From contig JAJYDF010000002.1 in the NCBI GenBank assembly GCA_021777765.1, forward strand, positions 62,001-126,000: DNA of 64,000 nucleotides, in the 5' to 3' direction. This DNA is from Pseudomonadota bacterium (lineage in GTDB: Bacteria > Pseudomonadota > Gammaproteobacteria > DASZBR01). Below are positions 18,910 through 28,755 of this stretch, in pieces (position 1 is the stretch's first letter; the number at the start of each line of letters is the position of its first letter). The notes beneath the pieces were generated by a model. It did not search any database, was not told the DNA's origin, and was given only the letters and a program-made list of their open reading frames with translations. The position numbers were made by a program, and so were the translations under genes.

Positions 18910-20196
18910 ATGAGTAATTCAAAATCCGGTGGCGATAGTAAAATTCTACATTGCTCATTTTGTGGCAAAAACCAACATGAAGTTCGCAAATTAATTGCTG
19001 GGCCTGCTGTTTATGTATGCAATGAATGCGTGGAATTATGTAACGACATTATTCGCGAAGAAACTCAAGAAAATACCATTCAAGATACAGGGATTAAATT
19101 ACCTGCACCTCGTGAAATTGCCAAAACTTTAGATCAATATGTCATTGGTCAAACACGTGCTAAAAAAATATTGTCAGTTGCTGTATATAATCATTACAAA
19201 CGTTTATTAAATGATAAAACACCGGACGACACCGAATTAAATAAAAGTAATGTCTTGTTAATTGGCCCCACCGGTAGTGGTAAAACTTTATTAGCAGAAA
19301 CATTAGCACGCTTATTGAACGTACCATTTGCGATGGCAGATGCTACAACATTAACTGAAGCAGGATATGTCGGTGAAGACGTTGAAAGTATCATTCAAAA
19401 ATTATTACAAAAATGTGATTATGATGTCGCAAAAGCGCAAACAGGTATTATTTATATTGATGAAATTGACAAAATTACCCGTAAATCTGATAGCCCTTCT
19501 ATTACAAGAGATGTCACAGGTGAAGGTGTACAACAAGCATTATTAAAACTCATTGAAGGAACTATTGCTTCTATTCCACCACATGGTGGACGCAAACATC
19601 CACAACAAGAATTTTTACAAGTTGATACTAAAAATATTTTATTTATTTGTGGTGGCGCATTTTCTGGCTTAGATAAAGTCATTCAAGCTCGTTCTGAAAA
19701 ATCAGGTATTGGGTTTTCTGCTGAAGTGAGTAGTAAAAAAGACAAAAAAACATTTTCACAATCATTAAAAGAATTAGAACCAGAAGATTTAATTAAATAT
19801 GGTTTAATTCCTGAATTTGTTGGCAGATTACCAGTCATCGCAACATTAGATGAATTAGATGAAGCAACTTTAGTGAGAATATTAATTGAACCTAAAAATG
19901 CACTCACCAAACAATTTGTGAAATTATTAAAAATGGATGGTGTTGAATTAGAATTCCGACCCGAAGCATTGACCGCGGTAGCAAAATCAGCCATTGCCCG
20001 CAAAATCGGTGCACGAGGACTCCGTTCTGTTTTAGAACATGTTTTATTAGATATTATGTATGATCTGCCTTCCTTAAATGGCGTCACAAAAGTTGTAATT
20101 GATGAAGCAACTATTAAAGGTGAATCGACACCTTTACTCATTTTTGAAAATTCTGATCAATTACGTGCAGCTTCTGATCATGTTGGTTCCAATTAA
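18910..20196 (+). CDS. clpX: ATP-dependent Clp protease ATP-binding subunit ClpX
   Basis: AAA+ unfoldase that recognises and threads substrates into ClpP. A 428-aa protein with the N-terminal zinc-binding domain (C15, C18, C37, C40), Walker A GPTGSGKT at residues 119-126, Walker B '[10 protein letters not shown]' near 180, and sensor/arginine region '[20 protein letters not shown]' near 362-381. Full family length with no anomalies. It lies downstream of clpP and 36 bases before lon, in the canonical order. Confidence 0.97.
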   Translation: MSNSKSGGDSKILHCSFCGKNQHEVRKLIAGPAVYVCNECVELCNDIIREETQENTIQDTGIKLPAPREIAKTLDQYVIGQTRAKKILSVAVYNHYKRLLNDKTPDDTELNKSNVLLIGPTGSGKTLLAETLARLLNVPFAMADATTLTEAGYVGEDVESIIQKLLQKCDYDVAKAQTGIIYIDEIDKITRKSDSPSITRDVTGEGVQQALLKLIEGTIASIPPHGGRKHPQQEFLQVDTKNILFICGGAFSGLDKVIQARSEKSGIGFSAEVSSKKDKKTFSQSLKELEPEDLIKYGLIPEFVGRLPVIATLDELDEATLVRILIEPKNALTKQFVKLLKMDGVELEFRPEALTAVAKSAIARKIGARGLRSVLEHVLLDIMYDLPSLNGVTKVVIDEATIKGESTPLLIFENSDQLRAASDHVGSN

Positions 20197-20232
20197 TCAT
20201 GAAACTAGCAGCAGATAATATAAGGACAAATT

Positions 20233-22689
20233 ATGTCAACCACTGAAGAATTGCCTATAAAAGCGAAAGAACCTCTTACAGCACCCATTTTGCCATTACG
20301 CGACGTGGTGGTTTATCCGTATATGGTCATTCCATTATTTGTAGGTAGACCAAAATCAATAAAAGCATTGGAAGTTGCTGCTGAAAAGTATCACAATCAT
20401 GTTTTATTGATTGCTCAAAAAAATCCTGCAGATGATGATCCTATTGCGAAAAATATCTATGAAGTAGGAACTTATTCGCGTATTTTACAATTAATTAAAT
20501 TACCTGACGGCACCGTTAAATTATTAGTTGAAGGCATACAACGCGCACGAATTGTTAATATCACATCACCAGAAGATTTCTTACTGGCAGATTTGGAATT
20601 AATTCCCACACAAACAACAACCAGTCGTGAAATAGAAGTATTAGCACGCTCTGTTTTAACGCAATTTGATCAATACATTAAATTAAATAAAAAAATTCCA
20701 CCTGAAATATTGGTTTCTTTGGCAGGTATAGATGATGTCAATCGTCTTGCTGATACTATTGCTGCACATCTCACTTTAAAAATACCTGATAAACAAATTA
20801 TTTTAGAAAGAGAAGATTTACAAGCACGATTAGAACATTTATTAGGATTGTTAGATGGCGAACTAGAATTATTGCAAGTAGAAAAACGCATTCGTGGTCG
20901 TGTTAAACGTCAAATGGAAAAAAGCCAACGCGAATATTATTTAAATGAGCAAATGAAAGCCATTCAAAAAGAATTAGGCGAATTAGAAGATGCAAACCCT
21001 AACGAATTGGATCAAATCGCTAAAAAAATTGAAACGGCTGGCATGCCTGATGAAGCAAAAGCCAAAGCACAGACAGAATTAAATAAATTAAAAATGATGT
21101 CGCCCATGTCTGCTGAAGCAACAGTATCACGTAATTATTTAGAATGGATTTTAAATGTGCCTTGGAAAAAACGCGCTAAAATTCATTACGATTTAGAATC
21201 TGCAGAAAAAATACTTGAAAATGAGCATTATGGCCTTAAAAAAGTGAAAGAACGCATTATTGAATATTTAGCAGTACAACAACGCGTTAAAAAATTAAAA
21301 GGTCCAGTGTTATGTTTAGTTGGCCCGCCTGGCGTTGGAAAAACTTCTTTAGGTCAATCTATTGCACGTGCAACAGGTAGAAAATTTGTAAGAATGTCAC
21401 TCGGTGGTATTCGTGATGAAGCAGAAATTCGCGGCCACCGCCGTACATATATTGGATCTATGCCTGGAAAAATTATTCAAAAATTAATTAAAACCGAAGT
21501 GAAAAATCCACTCTTTTTATTGGATGAAATCGATAAAATGGCCATGGATTTTCGCGGTGATCCTGCAGCGGCATTACTTGAAGTGCTCGATCCAGAACAA
21601 AATAATACGTTTAATGATCATTATTTAGAAGTTGATTACGATTTATCAGAAGTAATGTTTATTGCCACAGCAAATACTTTAAATATTCCACCGGCATTAT
21701 TAGATCGTATGGAAGTTATTCGTTTGCCGGGATATACCGAAGATGAAAAAACCAATATTGTTGAAAAACATTTGTTAAATAAACAAATTACTGCTAATGG
21801 CTTAAAACAAAATGAAATTACAATTACTCCGACGGCAATTCAGGAAATTATTCGCTATTACACCCGAGAAGCAGGGGTGAGAAATCTCGAACGTGAAATT
21901 GCAAAAATTTGCCGTAAAGTGGTTAGAAGAATTATTTCAAAACGCATTAAACATAAAGCATTAATTACTCCACAAAAATTAGAAAAATATTTAGGTGTGC
22001 GTAAATATCGTTATGGTTTAGCTGAAGAACATGATGCTGTTGGTCAAGTCACCGGTTTAGCATGGACTGAGGTCGGCGGAGAATTATTAACAATTGAAGC
22101 AGCCGCTGTTCCAGGTAAAGGTAAAGCAATTTATACCGGACATTTAGGCGAAGTCATGCAGGAATCTATTCAAGCTGCAATGACTGTGGTACGCAGCCGT
22201 TCACAAAGTCTAGGCATTCCCAACGATTTTTATGAAAAAAATGATATCCACGTTCACGTTCCTGAAGGAGCAACTCCTAAAGATGGTCCTAGTGCAGGTA
22301 TCGGTATGTGTACTGCGCTCGTTTCAAGTTTAACCAAAATTCCGGTAAGAGCAGATGTTGCCATGACAGGTGAAATCACCTTACGTGGTGAAGTATTACC
22401 TATCGGTGGTTTAAAAGAAAAATTACTGGCCGCACACCGTGGTGGCATTCGCACTGTAATAATTCCTGAAGAAAATCGCCGTGATTTAAAGGAAATTCCG
22501 AAAAATCTTAAACATGGTTTAGAAATTAAACCCGTTAAATGGATTGATGAAGTATTGCAATTAGCATTGCAACATCAACCAGAACCATTATCACCACCCG
22601 TAGCAATACCGCCAGTTGAAAGCACCCCTGTAGTGATCAAAGAAAATTTACCGGGATCAGAAGATATTAGTGGGATTAGTACGCATTAA
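20233..22689 (+). CDS. lon: Lon protease (endopeptidase La)
   Basis: ATP-dependent serine protease that degrades misfolded and regulatory proteins. At 818 aa it is full length: an N-terminal substrate-binding LON domain (about 16-210), coiled-coil linker, AAA+ module with Walker A GPPGVGKT at 364-371 and '[11 protein letters not shown]' as Walker B, and the C-terminal protease domain with the Ser-Lys dyad S687 (KDGPSAG) and K730 ([12 protein letters not shown]). Their 43-residue separation equals that of E. coli Lon. The C-terminal tail is slightly extended and proline-rich. The gene normally following it, hupB, is here 3.4 kb away. Confidence 0.97.
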   Translation: MSTTEELPIKAKEPLTAPILPLRDVVVYPYMVIPLFVGRPKSIKALEVAAEKYHNHVLLIAQKNPADDDPIAKNIYEVGTYSRILQLIKLPDGTVKLLVEGIQRARIVNITSPEDFLLADLELIPTQTTTSREIEVLARSVLTQFDQYIKLNKKIPPEILVSLAGIDDVNRLADTIAAHLTLKIPDKQIILEREDLQARLEHLLGLLDGELELLQVEKRIRGRVKRQMEKSQREYYLNEQMKAIQKELGELEDANPNELDQIAKKIETAGMPDEAKAKAQTELNKLKMMSPMSAEATVSRNYLEWILNVPWKKRAKIHYDLESAEKILENEHYGLKKVKERIIEYLAVQQRVKKLKGPVLCLVGPPGVGKTSLGQSIARATGRKFVRMSLGGIRDEAEIRGHRRTYIGSMPGKIIQKLIKTEVKNPLFLLDEIDKMAMDFRGDPAAALLEVLDPEQNNTFNDHYLEVDYDLSEVMFIATANTLNIPPALLDRMEVIRLPGYTEDEKTNIVEKHLLNKQITANGLKQNEITITPTAIQEIIRYYTREAGVRNLEREIAKICRKVVRRIISKRIKHKALITPQKLEKYLGVRKYRYGLAEEHDAVGQVTGLAWTEVGGELLTIEAAAVPGKGKAIYTGHLGEVMQESIQAAMTVVRSRSQSLGIPNDFYEKNDIHVHVPEGATPKDGPSAGIGMCTALVSSLTKIPVRADVAMTGEITLRGEVLPIGGLKEKLLAAHRGGIRTVIIPEENRRDLKEIPKNLKHGLEIKPVKWIDEVLQLALQHQPEPLSPPVAIPPVESTPVVIKENLPGSEDISGISTH

Positions 22690-22815
22690 TGTGCCGAGGA
22701 TTGAATGCGCCAGCATGGCTATAGTTTTTGATTATGGAAAACATAAACATAATCAATTTTACTAATAGATGATCCTTTGATAGTTTGATTTTATTATGAA
22801 CTATGGATAATCAAA

Positions 22816-23715
22816 ATGCGTGTTTTCATTACAGGTGCTACAGGTTTCATAGGCTCTGCCATTGTCAAAGAATTACTCAACGCTGGCCATCAAGTCACTG
22901 GGCTTGCTCGCTCAGATGCCGCAGCTAATTCATTAGCGGCTGCGGGTGTTAAAGTGCATCGAGGCGATCTGAATGATCTAGATAGTTTACGTAAAGGCGC
23001 TGCGGAATCTGATGGAATCATACACACAGCTTTCAATCATGATTTTTCGAATTTCAAAGAAAACTGTGAAGCAGATAGACGAGCAATCGACACTTTGGGT
23101 TCAGCAATCGCTGGATCTGAACGTCCCCTGGTTGTTACTTCCGGAATCACGCTACTTACTCCAGGTAATTTTGCAACTGAAGAAGATAGAGTCTCTTCTG
23201 CTTCATCTTCAATACCTCGAATTGCTACTGAAGAGGCTGCAGAGTTTGTTGCTCAAAAAAGTGTACGAGTGTCGATTGTACGTCTTCCTCCGACGGTTCA
23301 TGGAGACGGGGATTGTGGATTCGTTCCTCTAATGATTAATTTGGCTCGCGAAAAAGGGGTTTCGGCTTATGTAAGTGAAGGTCGAAATTGCTGGCCAGCA
23401 ATTCATCGGGATGATGCTGCACTTTTATATCGGCTTGTCCTTGAAAAACATGCTACAGCTGGAATTAGGTACCATGGTGTCGCTGAAGAAAGAATTGAAT
23501 TTAGAGATATTGCTGGGGCAATAGGAAAATATTTAAATATTCCAGTAACAAGCAAATCCCTTGCTGAGTCTACCCATCATTTTGGCTGGTTTAATTTCTT
23601 CGCCAAGCTAGATTGTCCAGCCTCAAGTAAGATCACCCAAAAAGCACTTGAATGGCATCCGATACAATCCACGCTTCTCAAAGATCTTGAAATTGGGAAC
23701 TATTTCAAAGAATAA
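22816..23715 (+). CDS. NAD(P)-dependent epimerase/dehydratase-like protein (extended SDR)
   Basis: A 299-aa extended/atypical short-chain dehydrogenase. The Rossmann dinucleotide loop GATGFIGSA is at residues 7-15, 'VHRGDLNDLDSL' follows, and 'LVVTSGI' marks the active-site serine/threonine strand; I do not see a clean YxxxK, which puts it in an atypical subgroup. The C-terminal half has 'CWPAIHRDDAALLYRLVLE', common in this family. Codon use is visibly less AT-biased than in lon or ppiD. Together with its place inside the lon-hupB junction, this suggests horizontal acquisition. Substrate unknown. Confidence 0.85.
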   Translation: MRVFITGATGFIGSAIVKELLNAGHQVTGLARSDAAANSLAAAGVKVHRGDLNDLDSLRKGAAESDGIIHTAFNHDFSNFKENCEADRRAIDTLGSAIAGSERPLVVTSGITLLTPGNFATEEDRVSSASSSIPRIATEEAAEFVAQKSVRVSIVRLPPTVHGDGDCGFVPLMINLAREKGVSAYVSEGRNCWPAIHRDDAALLYRLVLEKHATAGIRYHGVAEERIEFRDIAGAIGKYLNIPVTSKSLAESTHHFGWFNFFAKLDCPASSKITQKALEWHPIQSTLLKDLEIGNYFKE

Positions 23716-23803
23716 AAAAATTGTTGTATGGAACATAAAATGACACAGATTTGATCCACGATGTTAGATAATACTGAAACTCTATTTGACTTGGCTGCTT
23801 AGT

Positions 23804-23947
23804 ATGAAAAATCACATTTTATTAGCTTTAGTAATTGGAATGTTCACGGAGGGTTATAACTCATTTATGATCGGGGTTCTTCTTCCCCAGATAGGCCAAA
23901 CAATTGGCCAACCCGTGGCCGTCGAAAGGAGTGTATTACGTGAATAG
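23804..23947 (+). pseudogene. MFS transporter N-terminal stub (47-aa frame)
   Basis: A short frame of 47 codons whose peptide starts MKNHILLALVIGMFTEGYNS and continues 'FMIGVLLPQIGQTIG', the first transmembrane helix of a major facilitator superfamily transporter, then runs into unrelated residues and a TAG. It looks like the 5' remnant of a transporter gene whose remainder has been deleted. Its last eight bases (GTGAATAG) overlap the GTG start of the ATP-grasp gene, so its translation, if any, could be coupled to that gene. A functional one-helix microprotein is a less likely alternative. Confidence 0.55.
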
Positions 23948-25169
23948 ACCCGTCGTCGTAGTTGATCCATTAGAAGCAGGAATAGAGTTAGCTCCTGCCT
24001 TCAAAACTCGGGGTATCCCTGCTATTGCAGTCAATTTTCAAACACCAGATTGTCCTGGATTTGGAACGGAAGTTCAAACTTCTGATTTTATTGAAGTTAT
24101 TTTCGATCAGCCCAATCTGGTAGAGGTTTTGAGAAAATACAATCCTATTGCTGTAATCCCAGGCACCGAGGAGGCAGTTCCCTTAGCAGACCACCTAACT
24201 GAAATCTTAACACCTCAATTTGCCAATGATCCCCAAAAATCACTTAATAGGTTACATAAGGCTTTCATGCAAAAAGCTTTGCAAGAAGCTGGTGTGCCGG
24301 CTCTTAAGACGCTCAATACTTCATCTGAAAATGAGGTGGAAACCTGGATTAAGGAAAACGAATTAAGTGATTCTCCGCTGATCATTAAACCACCAATGTC
24401 TTACGGTAGTGATAAGGTCTTTCATATCCCTGCAAAAGGGGATTGGAAAATGTTCTTCAATCGAGTGCTGACTGAGCCCGCAAAACTTAATGAAAAATTT
24501 AGCGAAACTGTGGTCGTGCAGGAACAAGCTATTGGGACTGAATTTGCAGTGGGTACTGTGAGCGCCAAAGGAAAACATCATTTGGTACATTTAGTTAAGT
24601 ACAACAAAACATCATCTCAAGGTCGTAAAACCGTTTTCGATTACGTCGAGTTTGTGTCTTATAGTGAAAAAGAACATGGGGAATTGTTTGATTATACGCA
24701 AAAAGCACTGGATGCTTTGGGCATACGCTGGGGTGCTGTTCACAATGAGATTATTCTTACTAAAAAAGGACCCCGTCTTATCGATTCAAGCCCCAGAATG
24801 ATGGGTGGTCCAGTTATTGGGTTTGCTCGAGAAGCGACTGGGAGTAGCCAAGCTGATAAATTAGTTGAGATCTATATTGATGGCGATGTTCAAAAAGAAT
24901 TTGTATTTAAAAAATCGGTTGTACCAGTTTTTTTGAAATCACCAGCTCAAGGAATAATGTCAAATATTGAAGTTTTCGCTGAAGTTCCCCAGTTGCAGAC
25001 CTTATTTAAGGAATATATTTGGTTTAAAAATGGTGACGTTGTGCCCCACACAGTAGATTACTTAACGAGTATAGGAATTATTGCGTTGTCCGGAGATCGT
25101 GAGAGGATTTTTTTAGATTACCAAAAAATTCGAAATATGGAGTCGAAATTAGTTATTCACGAGGTATAA
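23940..25169 (+). CDS. ATP-grasp domain ligase
   Basis: A 409-aa ATP-grasp enzyme of the type that joins a carboxylate to an amine, such as L-amino-acid ligases. Visible parts: an N-terminal Rossmann-like pre-ATP-grasp segment ('NRPVVVVDPLEAGIELAPAF'), 'AVIPGTEEAVPLADHL' near residue 75, an ATP-grasp lobe with 'PLIIKPPMSYGSDKVFHI' around 143-160, 'VVVQEQAIGTEFAVGTVSA' near 200, and 'INSSPRMMGGP'-like 'LIDSSPRMMGGPVIG' near 284 carrying metal-binding residues. The frame opens upstream, but AAGGAG at 23926-23931 points to the GTG at 23940. Codon use is similar to the SDR upstream and unlike the core genes. The product (dipeptide or natural product) is unknown. Confidence 0.85.
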   Translation: MNRPVVVVDPLEAGIELAPAFKTRGIPAIAVNFQTPDCPGFGTEVQTSDFIEVIFDQPNLVEVLRKYNPIAVIPGTEEAVPLADHLTEILTPQFANDPQKSLNRLHKAFMQKALQEAGVPALKTLNTSSENEVETWIKENELSDSPLIIKPPMSYGSDKVFHIPAKGDWKMFFNRVLTEPAKLNEKFSETVVVQEQAIGTEFAVGTVSAKGKHHLVHLVKYNKTSSQGRKTVFDYVEFVSYSEKEHGELFDYTQKALDALGIRWGAVHNEIILTKKGPRLIDSSPRMMGGPVIGFAREATGSSQADKLVEIYIDGDVQKEFVFKKSVVPVFLKSPAQGIMSNIEVFAEVPQLQTLFKEYIWFKNGDVVPHTVDYLTSIGIIALSGDRERIFLDYQKIRNMESKLVIHEV

Positions 25170-25278
25170 ATATTGTTAAATAATGCTTTATGCGTTGACT
25201 TTCTTGTGTAATTTCCCGTATTAAAATTCATATATTTTTTCATTAAAACTGAAGTTAGTGAATATGCATGGAACAATA

Positions 25279-25698
25279 TTAAAAATCCTTCTTCAAAAAA
25301 TAAATAGTCGAATTATTCACATAACCTTTTCTTTCAAATTCAATTTCATAACCCCACTTTTTATAAAAATCTAAAGCTTCCCAATCCATAGTGATAAGCG
25401 TTGAAAATAATGCTTCATTTTCTTTGCCAAATTTTTCGGCTAATTGCAGTAGTTGTGTACCATATTTCTTGCCACGCAATTCTTTATCTACCCATAAATT
25501 GGCTATATACAAACAACCATAATAAATACAGCTATTGCAACCACCCTTTATTTGTCCTTCATCATTTCTAACAAAATAGCCAAAATATTTAACTGGTTTT
25601 TGATTTTTCATTTGCTTTGCATGATCAGCAATACCTTCGAGTAAAACTTCTATATCTGCTACTGATGGATTTTCTTCAAATGTAATTTGATAAGTCAT
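25279..25698 (-). CDS. GNAT family N-acetyltransferase
   Basis: A 139-aa GCN5-related acetyltransferase. The acetyl-CoA-binding segment is 'LYIANLWVDKELRGKKYG' followed by 'TQLLQLAEKFGKE' (about residues 66-97), where RGKKYG is the Q/RxxGxG/A loop. The C-terminal 'LDFYKKWGYEIEFERKGY' is the typical beta6-alpha4 end. Length is normal. It lies on the minus strand inside the lon-hupB insertion, facing away from hupB. The acceptor substrate is unknown. Confidence 0.88.
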   Translation of the reverse strand: MTYQITFEENPSVADIEVLLEGIADHAKQMKNQKPVKYFGYFVRNDEGQIKGGCNSCIYYGCLYIANLWVDKELRGKKYGTQLLQLAEKFGKENEALFSTLITMDWEALDFYKKWGYEIEFERKGYVNNSTIYFLKKDF

Positions 25699-26074
25699 GA
25701 TTTACTCCTAATCTTCTCATGGCTGGTATTCCCCTGATTTTAAAATTTAAGTTATATCATATGGATTAAATGCTGCATTAATGATCAGCTCATTTATAGC
25801 ACATTGTCACCAAATTCATGAATGTCGAATTCTTGCTCCACTTTTCCTTCGCGCCGAAAGAGACAAGGAAAAATAGTAGCATTACTCAAATCCAATAAAT
25901 CAATAATTATTTCATTCTATTTAATATATTCTTTCAAAATTCGCAAAACACCCCGAGTTTCGCTTGACAGCCCTTCAGTGCTATTGGTATAAATCTCCGT
26001 CTTTACACCGTAGTTTGAATGGATCAATTACGTTTCATAAACATTTTCCATAATGGACTTAAATAGGGGTTACA
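25699..26074. other. Upstream region of hupB
   Basis: 376 bases between the divergent GNAT and hupB genes. Apart from the hupB promoter (25964-25993) I see no gene, terminator or repeat here. Confidence 0.5.
25964..25993 (+). promoter_or_regulatory. Sigma-70-type promoter of hupB
   Basis: A perfect -35 box TTGACA at 25964-25969, an 18-base spacer and a -10 TATAAA at 25988-25993, about 80 bases before the hupB ATG at 26075. This is the best-matching promoter in the window, as expected for an abundant nucleoid protein. Confidence 0.7.
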
Positions 26075-26386
26075 ATGAATAAATCCGAATTGATAGATCA
26101 TGTCGCAGAAGCAGCGACCATTTCAAAAGTTACAGCTAATAATGCGATAAATGCTGTATTTGATGCTATTACTCATTCACTTAAAAAAGGCGAAATAGTA
26201 ACATTGATTGGCTTTGGAAACTTCTTAGTTCGTGACAGAGCAGCTAGAGAAGGTCGTAATCCTCAAACAGGAAAAGTGATTCACATCAAAGCAACAAAAG
26301 CACCTGTATTTAGAGCCGGTAAAGCGCTCAAAGATGCAGTTCAACATGCTGCTCATGGTGGTGCTAAAGAAAAAGATAAAAAATAA
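26075..26386 (+). CDS. hupB: DNA-binding protein HU
   Basis: Small histone-like protein that bends and compacts DNA as a dimer. The 103-aa sequence has the HU fold: '[18 protein letters not shown]' at the N-terminus, '[26 protein letters not shown]' around residues 46-71 (the beta-arm with R-x-GRNPQTG), then a C-terminal helix. A basic/alanine tail of about 12 residues ([13 protein letters not shown]) extends beyond the usual 90 aa. In gammaproteobacteria hupB normally follows lon and precedes ppiD; here two tRNA genes lie between it and ppiD. Confidence 0.95.
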   Translation: MNKSELIDHVAEAATISKVTANNAINAVFDAITHSLKKGEIVTLIGFGNFLVRDRAAREGRNPQTGKVIHIKATKAPVFRAGKALKDAVQHAAHGGAKEKDKK

Positions 26387-26440
26387 TAAATATAAATACC
26401 TAATTATCGTTTTAAATTCTTGGGTATAAATTATATTCTC

Positions 26441-26516
26441 GGGTGCTTAGCTCAGCTGGGAGAGCATCGCCCTTACAAGGCGAGGGTCGTAGGTTCGATC
26501 CCTACAGCACCCACCA
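26441..26516 (+). tRNA. tRNA-Val (anticodon TAC)
   Basis: A 76-nt tRNA with acceptor GGGTGCT pairing with AGCACCC, D-arm GCTC-AGCTGGGA-GAGC, anticodon arm GCCCT-TACAA-GGC giving anticodon TAC, T-arm GTAGG-TTCGATC-CCTAC, and encoded ACCA. Only five bases separate it from tRNA-Asp, so the two form one transcript. Confidence 0.96.
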
Positions 26517-26521
26517 TTTTT

Positions 26522-26598
26522 GGAGTGGTAGTTCAGTTGGTTAGAATACCGGCCTGTCACGCCGGGGGTCGCGGGTTCGAGTCCCGTCCACTCCGCCA
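26522..26598 (+). tRNA. tRNA-Asp (anticodon GTC)
   Basis: A 77-nt tRNA: acceptor GGAGTGG with CCACTCC, D-arm GTTC-AGTTGGTTA-GAAT, anticodon arm CCGGC-CTGTCAC-GCCGG with anticodon GTC, T-arm CGGG-TTCGAGT-CCCG, and encoded GCCA end. It follows tRNA-Val directly, the familiar valT/aspT-type pairing. Confidence 0.96.
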
Positions 26599-26616
26599 AT
26601 TTTTAAACCTTATGTA

Positions 26617-26648
26617 GGGTGGATTAGGCCAGAGGCCGTAATCCACCA
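26617..26648. repeat. Palindromic intergenic element (GGTGGATTA type)
   Basis: GGTGGATTA at 26619-26627 is mirrored by TAATCCACC at 26639-26647, with GGCC and GGCC inside, giving a stable hairpin between tRNA-Asp and ppiD. It is a different sequence family from the CCTTCTCCC REP-like units elsewhere and could also serve as a terminator-like end for the tRNA transcript, though no T-run follows. Confidence 0.65.
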
Positions 26649-26776
26649 ATTACCCAATCTTTTGTTATTCCTCCCTAGAAGAGGAATCAATGAGATGGAT
26701 AAATTGGTGACTGCAGACAGTGGATAATTAATACATAGTGTAAGCAAATAAGCATATCAGCAACGGATAATAATTT

Positions 26777-28714
26777 ATGCTACAGAGCATTCGTGATAAA
26801 TCGCAGGGTTGGCTAGCTTGGATTTTTGTAGGTCTGATTGTTATCACGTTTGGGATGTGGGGCATACATAATTATTTAGCCAGTGGCGTGACAAGTAATG
26901 TAGCCGCCAAAGTCAATGGTCAAGAAATCCCTGTTACCACCTTAAATACAGCTTATGAACGGTTACGACAACAGCGACAAATTCAAATGGGCGCTGACTT
27001 TTCGTTGAGCCAAAGCGCTGAAGATCAACTTAAAAAACAAGCTTTACAACAACTCATCGTCAGTAATTTACTCACCCATGCCGCGATTTCTAATGGCTTT
27101 AGAGTAACTGATGATCAAGTGAGTGAAGCACTGTTGCGCATTCCTGTATTTCAAATTGACGGACAATTTTCCAGAGCCCGCTTTGAAGAAGTCCTCAATG
27201 CCATGTATTACACTGAAGATCAATTTCTAAGTGATTTGCGTTCACAAATGTTAGTGAATCAAATGCAAGGTGGCTATGTTAATTCTGAATTTGCCACACC
27301 CAATGAAATAAATACTGCAATTAAATTCATTAATCAAAAACGGGATATTTCCTATTTAATAGTACCCACAGCACGATTCACAAAAAATGTTCAAGTAAGT
27401 GATGCAGATATGCACACTTATTACCAACAACATCAACAACAATTTCAATCACCAGAACAAGTCAGCATTAATTATTTATTGTTATCACTACCGGCTATTA
27501 AAGCGGGATTACATTTTGATCAAACAAAATTACAACAATATTATGAAGATAATATCGACAGTTATATGCAACCACAGAAATGGCATGTTGCACATATTTT
27601 GGCAAAAATTCCTGCGCAAGCTACACCACAACAAATTGCAGATGCGCAAACAAAAATCAACAATATTGCTAGTCAATTAGCTGCTGGAAAAGATTTTAAT
27701 GAACTCGCAAAACAATATTCTGATGATACAATTTCTGCAGCAAATGGTGGCGTTTTAGATTGGTATTCACAAGGAACATTAGATCCTACTTTTGAAAAAG
27801 CCGTTGCTAATATACAAAATGTGGGCGATGTCAGTGCACCAATAAGAACACGATATGGATTTAGCATTATTAAATTACTTGCCGTGCAAAAATCACAACC
27901 AATACCTTTTGAACAAGCATTACCGCAAGTTCAAAATGCTTTAGCACAACAACAAGCAGAGCAAATTTTTGCTGATGAAAGTGATAAATTATCCAATTTA
28001 ACTTATGCCAATCCGAATTCTTTAGATGTTGCTGCTAAAGCATTAAATTTACCGGTACAAAGTACTGGTTTATTTAGTCACGATGGTGATAAAACTGGAT
28101 TAACTGCTAATCCTAAAATAATTGCTGCTGCATATAGTACAGATGTATTAGGACAAGGTAATAATAGTGATTTAATTACTATCGATGCCAACACTGTTGT
28201 TGTTATTCGTATTAAACAACATAAAATTGCTTCTTTATTACCATTTGATGAAGTTCAATCGACTATTAAAGACAAAATTGCGGCACAAATTGCAGAGCAA
28301 CAAGCAAAAGATTTAGGTCAAACGATATTAGCTACGTTACAAAAAATTCCATCATCAGCCAATAATATTGCTAATCAAAATAATTTATCTTGGCAGACGG
28401 ATAATAATGCAGGCCGTTATGATTCTCGTGTAGATGGCGCTATTTTACATCAAGCTTTTGGTATGCCACGTCCTCAAAATAATATCCCATCATTAACTGG
28501 TTTCGCATTACCATCAGGCGATTATGCTGTCATATCATTAAATGGCGTTAATGATGGCGTTGTACCTGCTGCTGGTAATATTCAATTGCGCATATTCCGT
28601 GAAGAAATTGAAAATACATTAGGTAATATTGATTATCAATTATATGTTCGGGATTTAATGAATCACGCAAAGATAGTCACGAATAAAACTTCTGATAATA
28701 CAAACGCCGGATAA
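26777..28714 (+). CDS. ppiD: Periplasmic folding chaperone PpiD (SurA-N/PPIC type)
   Basis: Inner-membrane-anchored periplasmic chaperone near the SecYEG exit. A 645-aa protein with the PpiD layout: cytoplasmic start 'MLQSIRDKSQGWLAWIF', a single transmembrane helix (about 13-33), the N-terminal SurA-like chaperone domain, a PPIC parvulin-like domain around residues 265-370 ('WHVAHILAKIP', 'LAAGKDFNELAKQYSDD', 'GGVLDWYSQG') and a C-terminal chaperone region. Length is normal (E. coli 623). It closes the lon-hupB-ppiD block. Confidence 0.93.
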   Translation: MLQSIRDKSQGWLAWIFVGLIVITFGMWGIHNYLASGVTSNVAAKVNGQEIPVTTLNTAYERLRQQRQIQMGADFSLSQSAEDQLKKQALQQLIVSNLLTHAAISNGFRVTDDQVSEALLRIPVFQIDGQFSRARFEEVLNAMYYTEDQFLSDLRSQMLVNQMQGGYVNSEFATPNEINTAIKFINQKRDISYLIVPTARFTKNVQVSDADMHTYYQQHQQQFQSPEQVSINYLLLSLPAIKAGLHFDQTKLQQYYEDNIDSYMQPQKWHVAHILAKIPAQATPQQIADAQTKINNIASQLAAGKDFNELAKQYSDDTISAANGGVLDWYSQGTLDPTFEKAVANIQNVGDVSAPIRTRYGFSIIKLLAVQKSQPIPFEQALPQVQNALAQQQAEQIFADESDKLSNLTYANPNSLDVAAKALNLPVQSTGLFSHDGDKTGLTANPKIIAAAYSTDVLGQGNNSDLITIDANTVVVIRIKQHKIASLLPFDEVQSTIKDKIAAQIAEQQAKDLGQTILATLQKIPSSANNIANQNNLSWQTDNNAGRYDSRVDGAILHQAFGMPRPQNNIPSLTGFALPSGDYAVISLNGVNDGVVPAAGNIQLRIFREEIENTLGNIDYQLYVRDLMNHAKIVTNKTSDNTNAG

Positions 28715-28755
28715 AATATTAAACCTGTTCGATATCATTCCTGCACGAGTAAGAT

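Noticed and set aside
26420..26617. 65-codon plus-strand frame over the tRNA-Val/tRNA-Asp pair
   Set aside because: It consists almost entirely of the two tRNA genes; the peptide is a translation artefact.
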